From: Delphinus delphis
Taxonomy: Eukaryota > Chordata > Mammalia > Artiodactyla > Delphinidae
Assembly: GCF_949987515.2 (NCBI RefSeq)
Contig: NC_082694.2
Span: forward strand, 42,990,451-43,054,450
Direction of reading: 5' to 3'
DNA: 64,000 nucleotides
Positions 12,164 to 23,870 of the stretch are shown in pieces. Under the pieces are notes generated by a model. That model was not told where the DNA came from, did no database searches, and saw only the letters and a program-made list of their open reading frames with translations. Both the position numbers and the translations under genes were made by a program. Numbering within the stretch: the stretch's first letter is position 1; every line of letters begins with the position of its first letter.

Positions 12164-12691
12164 ATTTTGATGTTGGACTGCATGATTTCTTAGCCACGTG
12201 GCTGACAGGGTCTTGGTACTCCAGCTGGGTGTCAGGGCTGAGCCTCTGAGGTGGGAGAGCCGAGTTCAGGACATTGGTCCACCAGAGACCTCCTGGCCCT
12301 ACATAATATCAAACAGCGAAAGCTCTCATAGAGATTTCCATCTCAATGCTAAGACACATCTCCACTCAATGACCAGCAGGCTCCAGTGCTGGACATCCTA
12401 TGCCAAACAACTAGCAAGATGGGAACACAACCCCACCCATTAGCAGAGAGGCTGCCTAAAATAATAATAAGGTCACAGACACCCCAAAACACACCACTGA
12501 ACATGGTCCTGCCCACCAGAAAGACAAGATCCAGCCTCATCCACCAGAACACAGACACCAGTCGCCTCCACCAGGAAACCTACACAACCCACTGAACCAA
12601 CCTTAGTTGCTGGGGACAGACACAAAAAACAGCAGGAACTACGAACCTGCAGCCTGTGAAAAGGAGACCCCAAACACAGTCAGTTAAGCAA

Positions 12692-13581
12692 ATGAGAAGA
12701 CAGAGAAATACACAGCAGATGGAGCAAGGTAGAACCCCACCGGACCAAACAAATGAAGAGGAAATAGGCAGTCTACCTGAAAAAGAATTCAGAGTAATGA
12801 TAGTAAAGATGATCCAAAATCTTGGAAACAGAATAGAGAAAATACAAGAAACGTTTAATAAGGACCAAGAATAACTAAAGAGCAAACAAACCATGAAGAA
12901 CAACACAATAAATGAAATTAAAAATTGTCTAGAAGGAATCAATAGCAGAATAACTGAGGCAGAAGAATGGATAAGTGACCTGGAAGATAAAATACTGGAA
13001 ATAACTACTGCAGAGCAGAATAAAGAAAAAAACAATGAAAAGAATTGAGGACAGTCTCAGAGACCTCTGAGACAACATTAAATACACCAACATTGGATTT
13101 GTAGGGGTCCAGGAGAAGAAGAGAAAAAAAAAAAGGGACTAAGAAAATATTTGAAGAGATTATAGTTGGAAACTTCCCTAATATGGGAAAAGAAATAGTC
13201 ATTCAAGTCCAGGAAGCACAGAGAGTCCCATACAGGATAAATCCAAGGAGAAACATGCCAAGATACATATTAATCAAACTATCAAAAATTAAATACAAAA
13301 AAAATATTAAAGCAGTAAGGGAAAAGCAACAAATAACATACAAGTGTATCCCCATAAGGTTAACAACTGATCTTTCAGCAGAAACTCTGCAAGCCAGAAG
13401 GGAGTGGCAGGACATATTTAAAGTGATGGAAGGGAAAAACCTACAACCAAGATTACTCTACCCAGCAAGGATCTCATTCAGATTAGACAGGGAAATTAAA
13501 ACCTTTACAGATAAGCAAAAGCTAAGACAATTCAGCACCACCAAACCAGCTTTACAACAAATGCTAAAGGAACTTCTTTAG
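12692..13581 (+). pseudogene. L1 ORF1 of copy 2, frameshifted
   Basis: Start ATG 12692 (MRRQRNTQQMEQGRTPPDQ) follows the usual 'agttaagcaa' leader. The frame opens through SLPEKEFRVMIVKMIQNLG and stops with TAA at 12872-12874. The RNA-binding half is in another frame from 13183 to the natural stop at 13581 (QVQEAQRVPYRINPRRN ... PALQQMLKELL), so at least one frameshift lies between. An A-rich run at about 13116-13133 is a likely site. Confidence 0.85.
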
Positions 13582-13649
13582 GCAGAAAATACAAGAAGGA
13601 AAAGACCTACAAAAACAAACCCAAAACATTTAAGAATATGGTAATAGGA

Positions 13650-15512
13650 ACATGCACATCGATAACTACCTTAAATATAAATGGATTAAATTTTCCAACC
13701 AAAAGACATAGACTGGCTGAATGGATACAAAAATAAGACCTGTATATATGTTGTCTGCAAGAAACCCACTTCAGACCTAGGGACGCATACAGACTGAAAG
13801 TGAGGGGATGGAAAAACATATTCCATACAAATGGAAAGCAAAAAACAGCTGGAGTAGCAATTCTCATATCAGACAAATAAGACTTTAAAACAAAGACTAT
13901 TAAAAGAGACAAAGAGGGGCTTCCCTAGTAGCGCAGTGGTTGAGGATCTGCTTGCCAATGCAGGGGACATGGGTTCGAGCCCTGGTCTGGGTTGATCCCA
14001 CATGCCGCGGAGCAACTAGGCCCATGAGCCACAACTACTGAGCCTGCACGTCAGGAGCCTGTGCTCCGCAACAAGAGAGGCCGCGAGAGTGAGAGGTCCG
14101 GGCACCTCAATGAAGAGTGGCTCCCACTCACTGCAACTAGAGAAAGCCCTCGCACAGAAACAAAGACCCAACACAGCCAAAAATTAATTAATTAATTTTA
14201 AAAAAATAAGAGGCAAAGAAGGACACTACATAATGATCAAGGAATCAAATCAATAAGAAGATATAACACTTGTAAATATTTATGCACCGAACATAGGAGC
14301 ACCTCAATACCTAAGGCAAATGCTCACAGCCACAAAGGGGAAATTGACAGTAACACAATCATAGTAGGGGACTTTAACACCCCACTTTCACCAATGAACA
14401 GATCATTCAAAATGAAAATAGGTAACAAAAAACAAGCTTTAAATGATACATTAAACAAGATGGACTTAATTGATATTTATAGGACATTCCATTCAAAAAC
14501 AACAGATTACACTTTCTTCCCAAGTGCTCATGGAACATTCTCCAGGATAACACCACACACAAAAATAAACTCAATATGGATTAAAGACCTAAATGTAAGG
14601 CCAGTCCCTATAAAATTCCTAGATGAAAACATAGGCAAAACACTCTATGACACAAATCACAGCAAGATCCTTTTTGACCCACCTTCTAGAGAAACGCACA
14701 TAAAAACAAAAATAAACAAATGGGATCTAATGAAACTTAAAAGCTTTTACACAGCAAAGGAAACTGTAAACAAGACAAAAGGACAACCATCAGAATGGGA
14801 GAAAATATTTGCAAGTGAGGCAACTGACAAAGGATAAATCTCCAAAATATACAAGCAGCTCATGCAGCTCTGTATCAACAACACAAACAACCCAATACAA
14901 AAATGGGCAGAAGGCCTAAATAGACATTTCTCCAAAGAAGATATACTGATTGCCAACAAACACATGAAAGGATACTCAACATCAGTAATCATTAGAGAAA
15001 TGCAAATCAAAACCACAAACAGGTATCACCTCACACTGGTCAGAATGGCCGTCCTCAATAAAGCTGCAAACAGTAAATGCTGGAGAGGGTCAGGAGAAAA
15101 GGGAACCCTCTTGCACTGTTGGTGGGAATGTAAATTGATACAGCCAATATGGAGAACAGTATGGAGGTTCCTTAAAAAACTGAAAAGAGACCTACCATAT
15201 GACCCAGCAATCCCACTACTGGGCATATACCCTGCAAAAACCATAATTCAAAAAGAGTCACATACCACAATGCTCATTGCAGCTCTATTTACAATAGCCA
15301 GGACATGGAAGCAACCTACGTGTCCATCGACAGATGAATGGATAAAGAAGATGTGGCACATATATACAATGGAATATTACTCAGCCGCAAAAAGAGATGA
15401 AATTGAGTTATTTGTAGTGAGGTGGATGGACCTAGAGACTGTCATACAGAGTGAAGTAAGTCAGAAAGAGACAAACAAATACTGTATGCTAACACATATA
15501 TATGGAATCTAA
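13650..15512 (+). pseudogene. L1 ORF2 of copy 2, reverse transcriptase deleted
   Basis: Begins in the endonuclease region (NINGLNFPTKRHRLAEWIQK), is interrupted by a SINE at 13917-14207, then resumes. At about 14547-14550 the sequence leaps from '...ttctccaggata' (matches copy 3 near 36253) to 'acaccacacacaaaaataaac' (matches copy 3 near 38742). That removes roughly 2.3 kb holding the rest of the endonuclease and the whole RT core. The reading frame is the same on both sides (14394-14834). One stop, TAA at 14835-14837, precedes a 216-codon C-terminal stretch to 15512. In the Cys/His motif [18 protein letters not shown] the second cysteine is serine. Confidence 0.85.
13917..14207 (+). mobile_element. 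CHR-type tRNA-derived SINE (long form) inside L1 copy 2
   Basis: Head GGGCTTCCCTAGTAGCGCAG, exact pol III B box GGTTCGAGCCC at 13972-13982, then the longer body with 'agagtggctcccactcactg' and a 3' A-rich tail with ATTA repeats. Target-site duplication AAGAGACAAAGAG (13904-13916) and AAGAGGCAAAGAA (14208-14220), which differs by single-base changes. It disrupts ORF2. Confidence 0.92.
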
Positions 15513-16077
15513 AAAAGATAAAATGGTTCTGAACAACCTAGGGGCAGAATAGGAATAAAGATGCAGATGTAGAGAATGGACTTGAGGACATGGGGAGGGG
15601 AAAGGATAAGCTGGGACAAAGTGAGAGAGTGGCATGGACATATATACACTACCAAATGTAAAATAGATAGCTAGTGAGAAGCAGCCGCATAGCATAGGGC
15701 GATCAGCTTGGTGCTTTGTGTCTCTGTAGAGGGGTGGGATAGGGAGGGTGGGAGGTAGGCACAAGAGGGAGGAGATATGGGGATATATGTATATGTATAG
15801 CTGATTCACTTTTATACAGCAGAAACTAACACACCATTGTAAAGCAATTATACTCCAATAAAGATGTTAAAAAAAACAAACAAACTATTGGGTTCAACCA
15901 AAAATGACCTATTCTCAATTTGGATCTAGCTTTCCTACTCTGTGAAACATTGCAGTGCTGATATGTTCTTAAAAGAGCTGCATGTGATTGACCAAAATGA
16001 CCAGCTAACATTATCCTGTGATTTCTTTAGAACACTTTAGAAATGATCTAATTTATATAAATTGCTTGGTATTTAGC

Positions 16078-16275
16078 AGGTTTTCTCAACCTTAGCACTA
16101 TTGACATTTGGGTCCATACAATCCTTTGATGTGGAATGATGCCCTGTGTTTAGCAGCCTCTCTAGCTTCTACCTGCTAGATGCCCATGGCACCCCAGCAA
16201 TTCATGACAATAAACATGACTCCAGATTGTTAAATGACCCCTAGGGAGAAATTGTAGCCAGTTGAGAGCTGCTGG
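16078..16275 (-). mobile_element. hAT-Charlie MITE, MER5A-like
   Basis: The + strand reads 'ttttctcaaccttagcact', 'attgacatttgggtcc', 'ttagcagcctctctagcttc', 'tgctagatgcccatggcacc' and ends 'cagttgagagctgctgg'. This is the reverse complement of MER5A along its whole length, including its terminal inverted repeats. A non-autonomous DNA transposon relic. Confidence 0.85.
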
Positions 16276-16559
16276 TGTAGAGTATGACACATAGCAAACA
16301 ACTCAAAATAATTTGGTAAAATTTATATATACAGTGACATATAAAATATGATATGCAGATTTTAAGAATATAATTTAATGAATTTTTTAAAATAAATTTA
16401 TACAGCAGTGTAACCAGAATCTCAAGACAAAAACATTTTCATCTCCACAGAAAAGGCCCTTATTCCCATTCCAGTCCATTTCTACCCTTCATAGGTAACC
16501 ATTTTTCTCATTTCTATTGCCAGAAATTGTTTTTGCCTCTTCTTGAGATTCATATAATT

Positions 16560-16652
16560 GGAATTTTTATATATAATATTATATATAAATATATAAATTA
16601 TAAAATGTATATAATTATAATCATAAATTATATATATAAATATTCTAAATCA
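16560..16652. repeat. AT-rich low-complexity block
   Basis: Consists almost only of TATA/ATAA/AATT steps, with many short self-complementary stretches. No function inferred. Confidence 0.8.
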
Positions 16653-16669
16653 CAGCTACCATTTTCAAT

Positions 16670-17035
16670 TTCTTATTTGTCATTTGATGTGAAGACTATT
16701 TTACTTTTGATGAAGTCAGGGTTTTTTTCTTTTATGATTAGTGCTTTTTGTGTTCTAAGAAATACTTGCATTCCCAAGGCCCCAAATATATTCCCCTAAA
16801 TATTATTCTAGAAGCTTTATAATTTTGACTCTAAGGTTTTGACTCTATGATACATCTCAAATTAATCTTGGTGTGAGGTAAATGTTCATTTTTCCCATAT
16901 ATTTGTCAAGTTGTTTTTTCAACATTTATTGAAAGGACATTTATACCTCCCATTTAATTTGATGCCTTTGTAGAAAATAAATTGACACTATATGTCTGTC
17001 TATCTCTAGATTCTCTATGCTACTCCCAGCTGCTG
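16670..17035 (-). mobile_element. old L1M fragment (late ORF2)
   Basis: Antisense phrases of the ORF2 C-terminal region appear in the expected order: 'gatgaagtcagg', 'gtgctttttgtgttctaaga', 'ctagaagctttataattttg', 'cttggtgtgaggtaaatg' and 'tttattgaaaggac'. Too decayed for any open frame. Confidence 0.6.
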
Positions 17036-17039
17036 TTAA

Positions 17040-17540
17040 GCCCTTTCAGTAAATTTTTCATCTTAGATATTTTACTTTTCAGTTTTCAAATTTATTTTTG
17101 CTTTCTTCTTTTTAATCATTTTTAGTTCTCTGCTGAGATTTTCCATCTCACGATTATGTCCATATTTTCCTTCACATCTTTGAATATATTTACATATGTT
17201 TTAATCACCTTCTATAATTCTAACATCTCAGTCATCTTGAGGTATTTTTCTATTTCTACTGACATTTTTAAAAATATGAGTTACATGTTTACCATTTTTT
17301 CAAGTGTCTAGTAAAGTTTATTGTATGTTTGGCATTTTGAGGTACTACATTTTAGGAATATGGGCTATTCTGTCTTCCTTTAAATGGTGTTGAGATTTAT
17401 GCTGGCAAACAGTTAAGTTTATAGTGGTTCTGAATGGTCCTATCAGGCTTGGTTTTAGGAGGTGGTGTATTTTGTTTTTTCCATAGTTTTAGGGCTTGGC
17501 CCTTAATCTAGAGCATTATACTTAATCCTACAGGGTGTTT
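17040..17540 (-). repeat. probable old LINE-derived sequence
   Basis: Phrases such as 'tctctgctgagattttccat', 'tatgtccatattttcctt', 'attctaacatctcagtcatc' and 'gttaagtttatagtggttct' resemble a widespread mammalian L1-associated sequence, antisense. The assignment is from memory and uncertain. Confidence 0.4.
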
Positions 17541-20224
17541 TTTTCCTGGGATTTCAGTAAGTTGTTCAAAGCATTTAGTAACACTTTTCCAGTCTAAGAA
17601 GACCAGAACTCCAAACTCTCCAATCACGGCATGATTTTTAGTATCTTCTTTAGCTCTCACACCTATTATACTTCCTCCTTACAAAGACTGTTGTATAGCC
17701 CAACCTTCCAACAAGACCTCATGGAGCCCCTATGCAGATTTCTTATTCACCAGTACTGTGATCTGTAAATTCCAGTCACTTCAGCAGCCCCCAAATCCAA
17801 TCTCTGCCTCTTCAGCTTAGTGAGATCATCATGCTCTACTTGGGCTGAATATCACTGCGTTGCAGTTTATATAATATCCCAAAACAGAATTCCAGAGGAA
17901 ATGTGCGATTCAATTCATGGGTTCCTCTTCTCTTAGGAATAATAGTCCTGCACTACCTGTTGACCAATTCTTGAAAATATTTGCCTCATATATCTTATGG
18001 TGGTTTATGGCATAAAGGTAAATCCAGTAGCAGTTGATCTGTCCTGGGCAGAAATGGAAGTCCCCTGATCTTTAAAAAATATGTTTTACTTATTCTGAAA
18101 ACAATAAACATTTATTGTAGAATCACTAGAAAATATAGAAAATTGTAAGTCTATGATTTAAAATATTTATAGAAACACTACTTAGAAAACAGCAGTTAAC
18201 ATTTTGGTATCCAAAGGTTTTTTTCCTTCTTCCTTCTTTTCTTTAAAAAAAATTTAAATAGTTTGGATCCCTAAGACTTTAGTTGTGGAGGTTGCTTCTT
18301 AATATTCAAGGTCCAATGCAATCTTATTGACTCAAAGTAGAAGTCATTCATTGCTTTTGCCTGTATATCTTACATTCCTGCATTTTTGTAGTATCTCGAT
18401 TTTTGTTTTAGCAATTATCTCATTGATATCTTAATGGAATTGTCACTTAAGTAGCTCTATACTCCCTTGATCAAGTAAGCTTGTGATCTGAGTTTCATCA
18501 ATAAGCTTTACTCTCTTGGGAAGTGATAAATACAGAAAATGCTTGGTGTGGCTTTATCCAATTTCAAAGTATAGACTACTGTTTATCAGTCCTGCTACCT
18601 AGATCCTGGAGCTGCTCCATTTTGATGTATGTTGCAGTGTCAGTTTTTTTCCTTTGATTTTGTTTAACTGATCCATGCTTTTACTATAAAATAATTTTTG
18701 GCTTATTTTGGCCCAATTGTTATCATCTGTGTCTTGCAAGCAAAGAACCCTAACTGTTACAAAAGTTGGCCCTGGAGTGGGCAAGAGGTCTTCAAGAAAA
18801 TGGACTACTGGACTGCAACATGGTGAAAGGCACCATCTTGGATTGTAAGCCATAAGGAAGATAGCTTGTGATGGTGTAAAATAATGAGACGGGGTGAGAG
18901 AACAGCAAACTAAAACCACATAAATTCTTTTGTCAAGATCCATAGTGAAATTCGCATACTTTCTGAGGATTAATTTGAAAATACTGAATTTCTTGGGTTT
19001 TCTGACCCTTGGCTAAGATAAGTAAACAGTGACAACAACAGAAACAAATTAAAATAACAAACAAAACTTTCAGAGAATGATTTTTTGAGATCTGAATTGA
19101 ATCTCATTTGAATTTATCAGAGCTGACATGAAAGTTAGTGCATCGGTCAGCAAAGAAGCAAATTCCAGCAATCAGATCTAGGGTTCTGGGGAGATCCATG
19201 GATTTGGATTACCTCAAACTCATAAACCTCAAAGAAAGCCTTGATGAGTACCCATCTGAATAAGTTGTTCCTCATTTTCAGGAGAAAACTGATGTGTTCT
19301 CTCTTACCCCAATTCTTGCTATTAAGTTAATAATCAGATTGCAAGATCAACATGTTCCGAAGGCTAAAATGCTAAGTGAGAATGAGAAATAGAGAAAACA
19401 CATAGGAAGACTACAAGAATTTGATAATTCTATCACTCAAAGCATTCAGAATATTTGTAGAAATGGCTTTTCAGTTTGTTGAAATGTGGAAGTGAAAATT
19501 AAATTTTAACTCAGGCTGAATTAATTCATAATGGTGGACTAACCAGAAATTCTGGCCACCATATACTCATGCAAATCTTAATCCAAAATTGATGGATTTT
19601 ATTTATCATGTGGGTCTATCCCACTTATGCCTTCACTACATTCCCCCAAGAGATTTCAGAAGTCTATCCCTTATAAAGGTTTTAGGGGGCAGATTAATTA
19701 GGATTAGGATTATTTGAAAAGAAGGGTAAAAGGATGAAAAAACCCCACTTTATTGGTTGTTCTCTTTACACTAAGAATGTACTTGGGAGGGAATTGAAAT
19801 CTCAGTGTAGGTGGGAGGATCCTAGCTGGCTCATCTCAGGAGGTGAAAATAGTGGATGTGACTATAAGAGTAGGCAACAGGACAGGTGGGATAGTTATAA
19901 CTCTGTTGAACCAGTAAAGATCTCTGCCCAGGTTAATTATTCATGGGGTTCCTAAGAATGAAATCGTTATATCTCTAAGGTCTTACCTGATTTACATAAC
20001 CAGAACATTCCAGATATGGCAAACTACAGAATAGACCTGAGGTAGCAGAACTGAGAATTATGGACCCTCAGCCATTTTTAGACCTGAGGCAATTCATCAA
20101 GCGAGCCTTGTATGGAGACAGAACTACCTATTTTGGAAGATGGATCTCAATAGAGAGATACATACAAATGCATATGGTGAATTTCTCCCTAGCCTTCCTC
20201 AAAGGAGCCTAGAGCCATTTTCCT
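17541..20224. other. unassigned sequence
   Basis: No clear element. The stretch 18590-20200 contains exon-sized open frames (18599-18943 minus, 19734-19955 plus), but no splice context, homology or repeat I can name. It may be very old ERV or LINE interior; I cannot support that. Confidence 0.3.
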
Positions 20225-20402
20225 GGGAAACTGGGCCCCTGATAAGCTGTGCCTTGTTTTCTTCACAAGTAAAAGGAGTTAATTATTGTAACTGTCATAC
20301 AAATTGCTTTGAGGAATAAGGAAAACATAATACCTGTGAAGTACATAGAATAGGACCTGCTTCATAATAAAAGCTTAATGATGTTGGCTATCATCATTAT
20401 TA
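20225..20402 (+). repeat. MIR SINE, 3' half
   Basis: The order 'ttgttttcttcacaagtaaa', 'tgctttgaggaataag', 'aagtacatagaataggacct' and 'ataaaagcttaatgatgt' matches the MIR 3' portion (usually ...aaatgag...cacatagtaagcgctcaataaatg). Confidence 0.6.
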
Positions 20403-20937
20403 AAATACAACTTTTTACAACCCTTCTGCTCCCTAGGAAATGTGCCATATTTGTATTTTGTGGAATCTTTGCTGTTAGCTATAAAAAGAACGATTATTTA
20501 AAGGCAGTTTGAAGCACCAACATGGGCCAATGTGAAAGTTGTGTCATGGACATTTTTAAAAGTCCCTCAAGCTATCTCATGCTTAATTAGAAATCTGCTT
20601 TCCTTGAACTTGTGGTTGGCCCTGTAGGTAAAGCTTTGTCTCATATCCCTGACTCGCAGAGGATGTAATCTCCCTCCTCTAAAATCCGGTAGAGTAGCAC
20701 ATCTTTTGTATCTCTGATTGCATTGCATTATTAGTTGCTTCTGTGTGTGTTTCCCCTGATGAGCTCCTTATGATCCAAAGGAAAATGTTATGTAAGCTTG
20801 GGGTCAGGAAATCAAAACTAAAGTCCACACTCCTCCATTTAATAGCCTTTATATTTTACTCCTAAAAGTGCCATTTTCCTTATTTTTCAAGTGGTAGTAA
20901 CAATATAAGCCTAATTCCTATTAGCCTTACATTGTTA

Positions 20938-21175
20938 TGTGGTGAAATGGTAAGAGCATGAGATACAGAGTCAGCCTTCCCGAGTTTGAACTCAGCTCCA
21001 CCACCATCACCAGCAGGGTGACCTAGCTGAGTTATCCACACTCCCAGTGTTTCTGCTTCCTCCTCTCTAATACAAAGTTGAGATGAGGATTAAGAGGGCC
21101 AACTCATACAAAGCACTGAGAGCAATGCCTAGCATGTAGTAATTGCTCAATATATGTTAAATTACTATTGAAAAA
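20938..21175 (+). repeat. MIR SINE, nearly full length
   Basis: Reads in order: 'gtggtgaaatggtaagagca', 'agagtcagccttcccgagtt', 'tgaactcagctccaccacc', 'agggtgacctagctgagtta', then 'gaggattaagagggccaact' and 'gcctagcatgtagtaattgc'. All are recognisable MIR segments, from the tRNA-like head through the core to the L2-like tail. Confidence 0.85.
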
Positions 21176-22989
21176 ATCAATTAATATACACATAAATATT
21201 TCATAAACTGCTAATACAGATATTCATTACTAAGATGAATTGCTTTAAAATGTGAATAAATTAATGCGTTAATTAATGAACTTTTAAAACTATATGACAT
21301 GTATTAATTTGTGAATATATATATATATATAATTTTTTTAACCAGAGCAGATTGGTGTATTTAAACGTCAGTTCTGCTTTCAGGACTCTTTATTTTTAAG
21401 ACGAAATGGTGAGCTACAACTTCACATTTGGAAAAAATTAAAGATTGTTACATCTAGCCTTTAAAGACTGCTACCCCTCAAGGTATCCTTGACTTGGACA
21501 TTCAGGGTCTATCTTTACAACAGGAGAGAACCGGTCCTCTCCTCACTATGCTTTCTTGCCATAGTTGTTATAACAACCACTACTGCCCCTTCCCATCGTT
21601 CTGAGGTGGGAAACATTACCTCTCTGTGTTTTTATATAGTTGAATGCAATGGCTTTTCTTCTTAAAAAATAACATTTGTTTAACATGCCTGATGTTTTGA
21701 AAAGAAATTTAACACAACAGTAAAGCTGTCCTTACATGTTAATATGTAAAATTTTTAAAATCATTCCTTTATGAAAGCACAACATTTTTCTTTTCTTGAA
21801 GACTGCATAGTGTTTAAGTAATTTGTAGGATAACCCTGAAGTGGTGTTTTATATGCAACTTAAATAACTTTTTATGTTTTATTCCATGATTTTATATAGT
21901 GTCCTACTGACATTTTCTGTCCATATTTGAAATCCCATATTATTGCTGGTTTCATAGATTGCAGCTATAAAATAGTATGCAAGATTGAACATTTACCACA
22001 AATCTCAAAAAACTGTAGCAGGAAATAGGCTCCAAAATATAATGTTTGAAATGACTCAGTAAAGCAGGGATTTCAGCAAATTTCTTTTGTTCGAAAACTA
22101 CTGCTAAAATTGCCCAGCATTTAGAATAACAAGTAGAACTAGACTTGTAATTAATAGCCAATTTTGAAATAATTCAGAGCACCGTTGTTTTAGGTAAAGT
22201 CTTTTGAAATATAAATGTATCTTGTTCTAATGGAGCTTATTTTTTAAAAATCCAATTTAATTTTGATATTTACTTATATTAAAAATTTTCAGAAATGTAA
22301 TGAATTACATTATCAATTAACTTAATATAATCATGAGGCTGTATTATATATCTATATTCTCTATCTCTCTTAAATGCTTCCTTAACAATACTTTTTGTCA
22401 GTCTGCGGAAATATTCTTATGGGTCATACCAGTAAAACGCAGAAAGATCTCTAAAAATTCCATAAAGTGCAACAAGCTAAACTGAATTGATTTATTCTGA
22501 ATCCTTCAGAAAGATGGTTTCTAGGTTTTTAGTTGGATTTGCATTTACTGCAAACGTTTATTTTGAATTTTAATAGTCTTTGTATATATTTTTTTTTCTT
22601 GAATAGACCATTTTAAAAAACAAATTCTTATCTCCATAGCCAGAATATTAAGTTAAACAGAGGAATAAGAGGTCCTCAAGAGTAATAATGCGAAAGTTGC
22701 TTTTTGAGATAAATGTTTTGTCTGGAATTCTTTTTGGAGCAGGCAAAGTAAAAATAACTAAAGCATAGATGAAAGTAAATAACAAAAATATACAAGTGGT
22801 GTTTTAAACTAAATATGAGTCTTTATTTACTTGTTCTTACCTCCCCTCTGATGATAACTGGATCATATTCAAAGTGCCTTTCAATTTTAAAATAAAAAGC
22901 ATCACAATAAAAAGCAGCTTGCATTACAGACTGTTTAAATTAGACTATGGGGCTTGGTGGTATTAAAGATCTAATTTGACTCATGTGTT
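21176..22989. other. AT-rich unique sequence
   Basis: No element recognised. A pure (AT)n run occurs at about 21316-21332. The 69-codon minus frame at 21952-22161 has no features. Confidence 0.4.
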
Positions 22990-23497
22990 AACCAGCTTCC
23001 AAGATGGCCCCCAGTGATTTACACTCCTTGGTAGTCACATCTTTGTGTATCCCTTACCACGTTGTATCAGCTTCAGTCTGTGTGACCAACAGAGTACAGC
23101 AGAAGTGATGGTATGGCACTTCTGAGATTAGATTATTAAAGCATGGTGCCGTCTATCTTTGGCATGCTCTCTGATTTTTTTCTCTTAGATCACTCAGTCT
23201 GGAGGGAGTGAGCTAACAGACCATAAGTGATACTTAGAAGAGACCCATAAGGTGTGTAACTAAACTTCCCTGCCAAAGGCCACATGAGTGGATTTAGAAA
23301 CAAATTCTCTAGCCCTAACCAACTATAGCCCTAGCTGTTAGTTGTCTATAACCTCATGAGAGCTTCTGGGCCAGAACCACTGACTTGAGCCATTTCCAGA
23401 TTCCTGACCTTCAGAAAATTTGTGAGATAATAAATTTTTTTAAGTGGCTATGTTTAGGGTAATTTGTTATAAAGCAATAGGTAAGTAATACAACTCA
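22990..23497 (+). mobile_element. old LTR, MLT1/MaLR-like
   Basis: Starts near 'accagcttccaagatggccc' and includes 'tgtgtgaccaacagagtaca', 'gcagaagtgatggtatggca' and the 3' end 'tgtgagataataaatttttt' ... 'ggtaatttgttataaagcaa' ... 'ggtaagtaatacaa'. That is the typical tail of MaLR-like LTRs, with an AATAAA signal at 23430-23435. The subfamily is not fixed. Confidence 0.6.
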
Positions 23498-23671
23498 CAA
23501 AGAAAAGAACAAGGCCCCAAATTTCACAGCTTTCATAGCAAATCAGGATCAGTGAATTGGCCATAGATAATTAAATGGCTTGAGGCCCACAAGCAAATCC
23601 TTTTGGTCTAAAACGAAATTTTTCTCTTACGCATATAAAAGTAACTGAATTATATTATTAATCTCATGCAA

Positions 23672-23870
23672 CACTCCCCTGGGAAGGCCTCTCTGAGGGG
23701 CTCTCAGCCTCTCCTGCTTTCCCTAGTCGCATTATATACACATTTATCTCAATTATATTATAATTATTATTTGTTTATTTTCATTTCTAGATTGAGATTT
23801 CTTGAGGGTAGGGACTTTCTTTTTACTCATTGTAATTCCTGGTATTTGCTAGTTGCTTAATATATATCAG
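23672..23870 (+). repeat. L2-type LINE 3' end
   Basis: Contains the sequential L2 phrases 'ctctctgaggggctctcagc', 'ctagattgagatttcttgag', 'ggtagggactttc' and 'ggtatttgctagttgcttaa'. The 64-codon frame here is not a gene. Confidence 0.6.

Larger units (their letters stand above)
12024..15886 (+). mobile_element. L1 copy 2: 5'-inverted, internally deleted, SINE-interrupted
   Basis: Order: antisense 5'UTR piece (12024-12163), sense 5'UTR (about 12164-12691), ORF1, start of ORF2 with a CHR SINE at 13917, an abrupt jump from the endonuclease region to late ORF2 near 14548, ORF2 C terminus to 15512, 3'UTR and A-rich tail at about 15868-15884. Candidate target-site duplication ATTGGGATCA (12014-12023) and ATTGGGTTCA (15887-15896), one mismatch. 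The 5'UTR is of the same type as copy 4 (12190-12445 matches 61680-61430 on the other strand) and unlike copy 3. Confidence 0.85.

Noticed and set aside
14541..14550. Spliced L1 (retrotransposed spliced RNA) as the cause of the copy 2 deletion
   Set aside because: Comparison with copy 3 shows no GT...AG at the borders, only a 2-base overlap.
18590..20200. ERV interior or gene exons
   Set aside because: Phrases felt vaguely retroviral, but no motif such as protease DTG, RT or primer-binding site could be identified.
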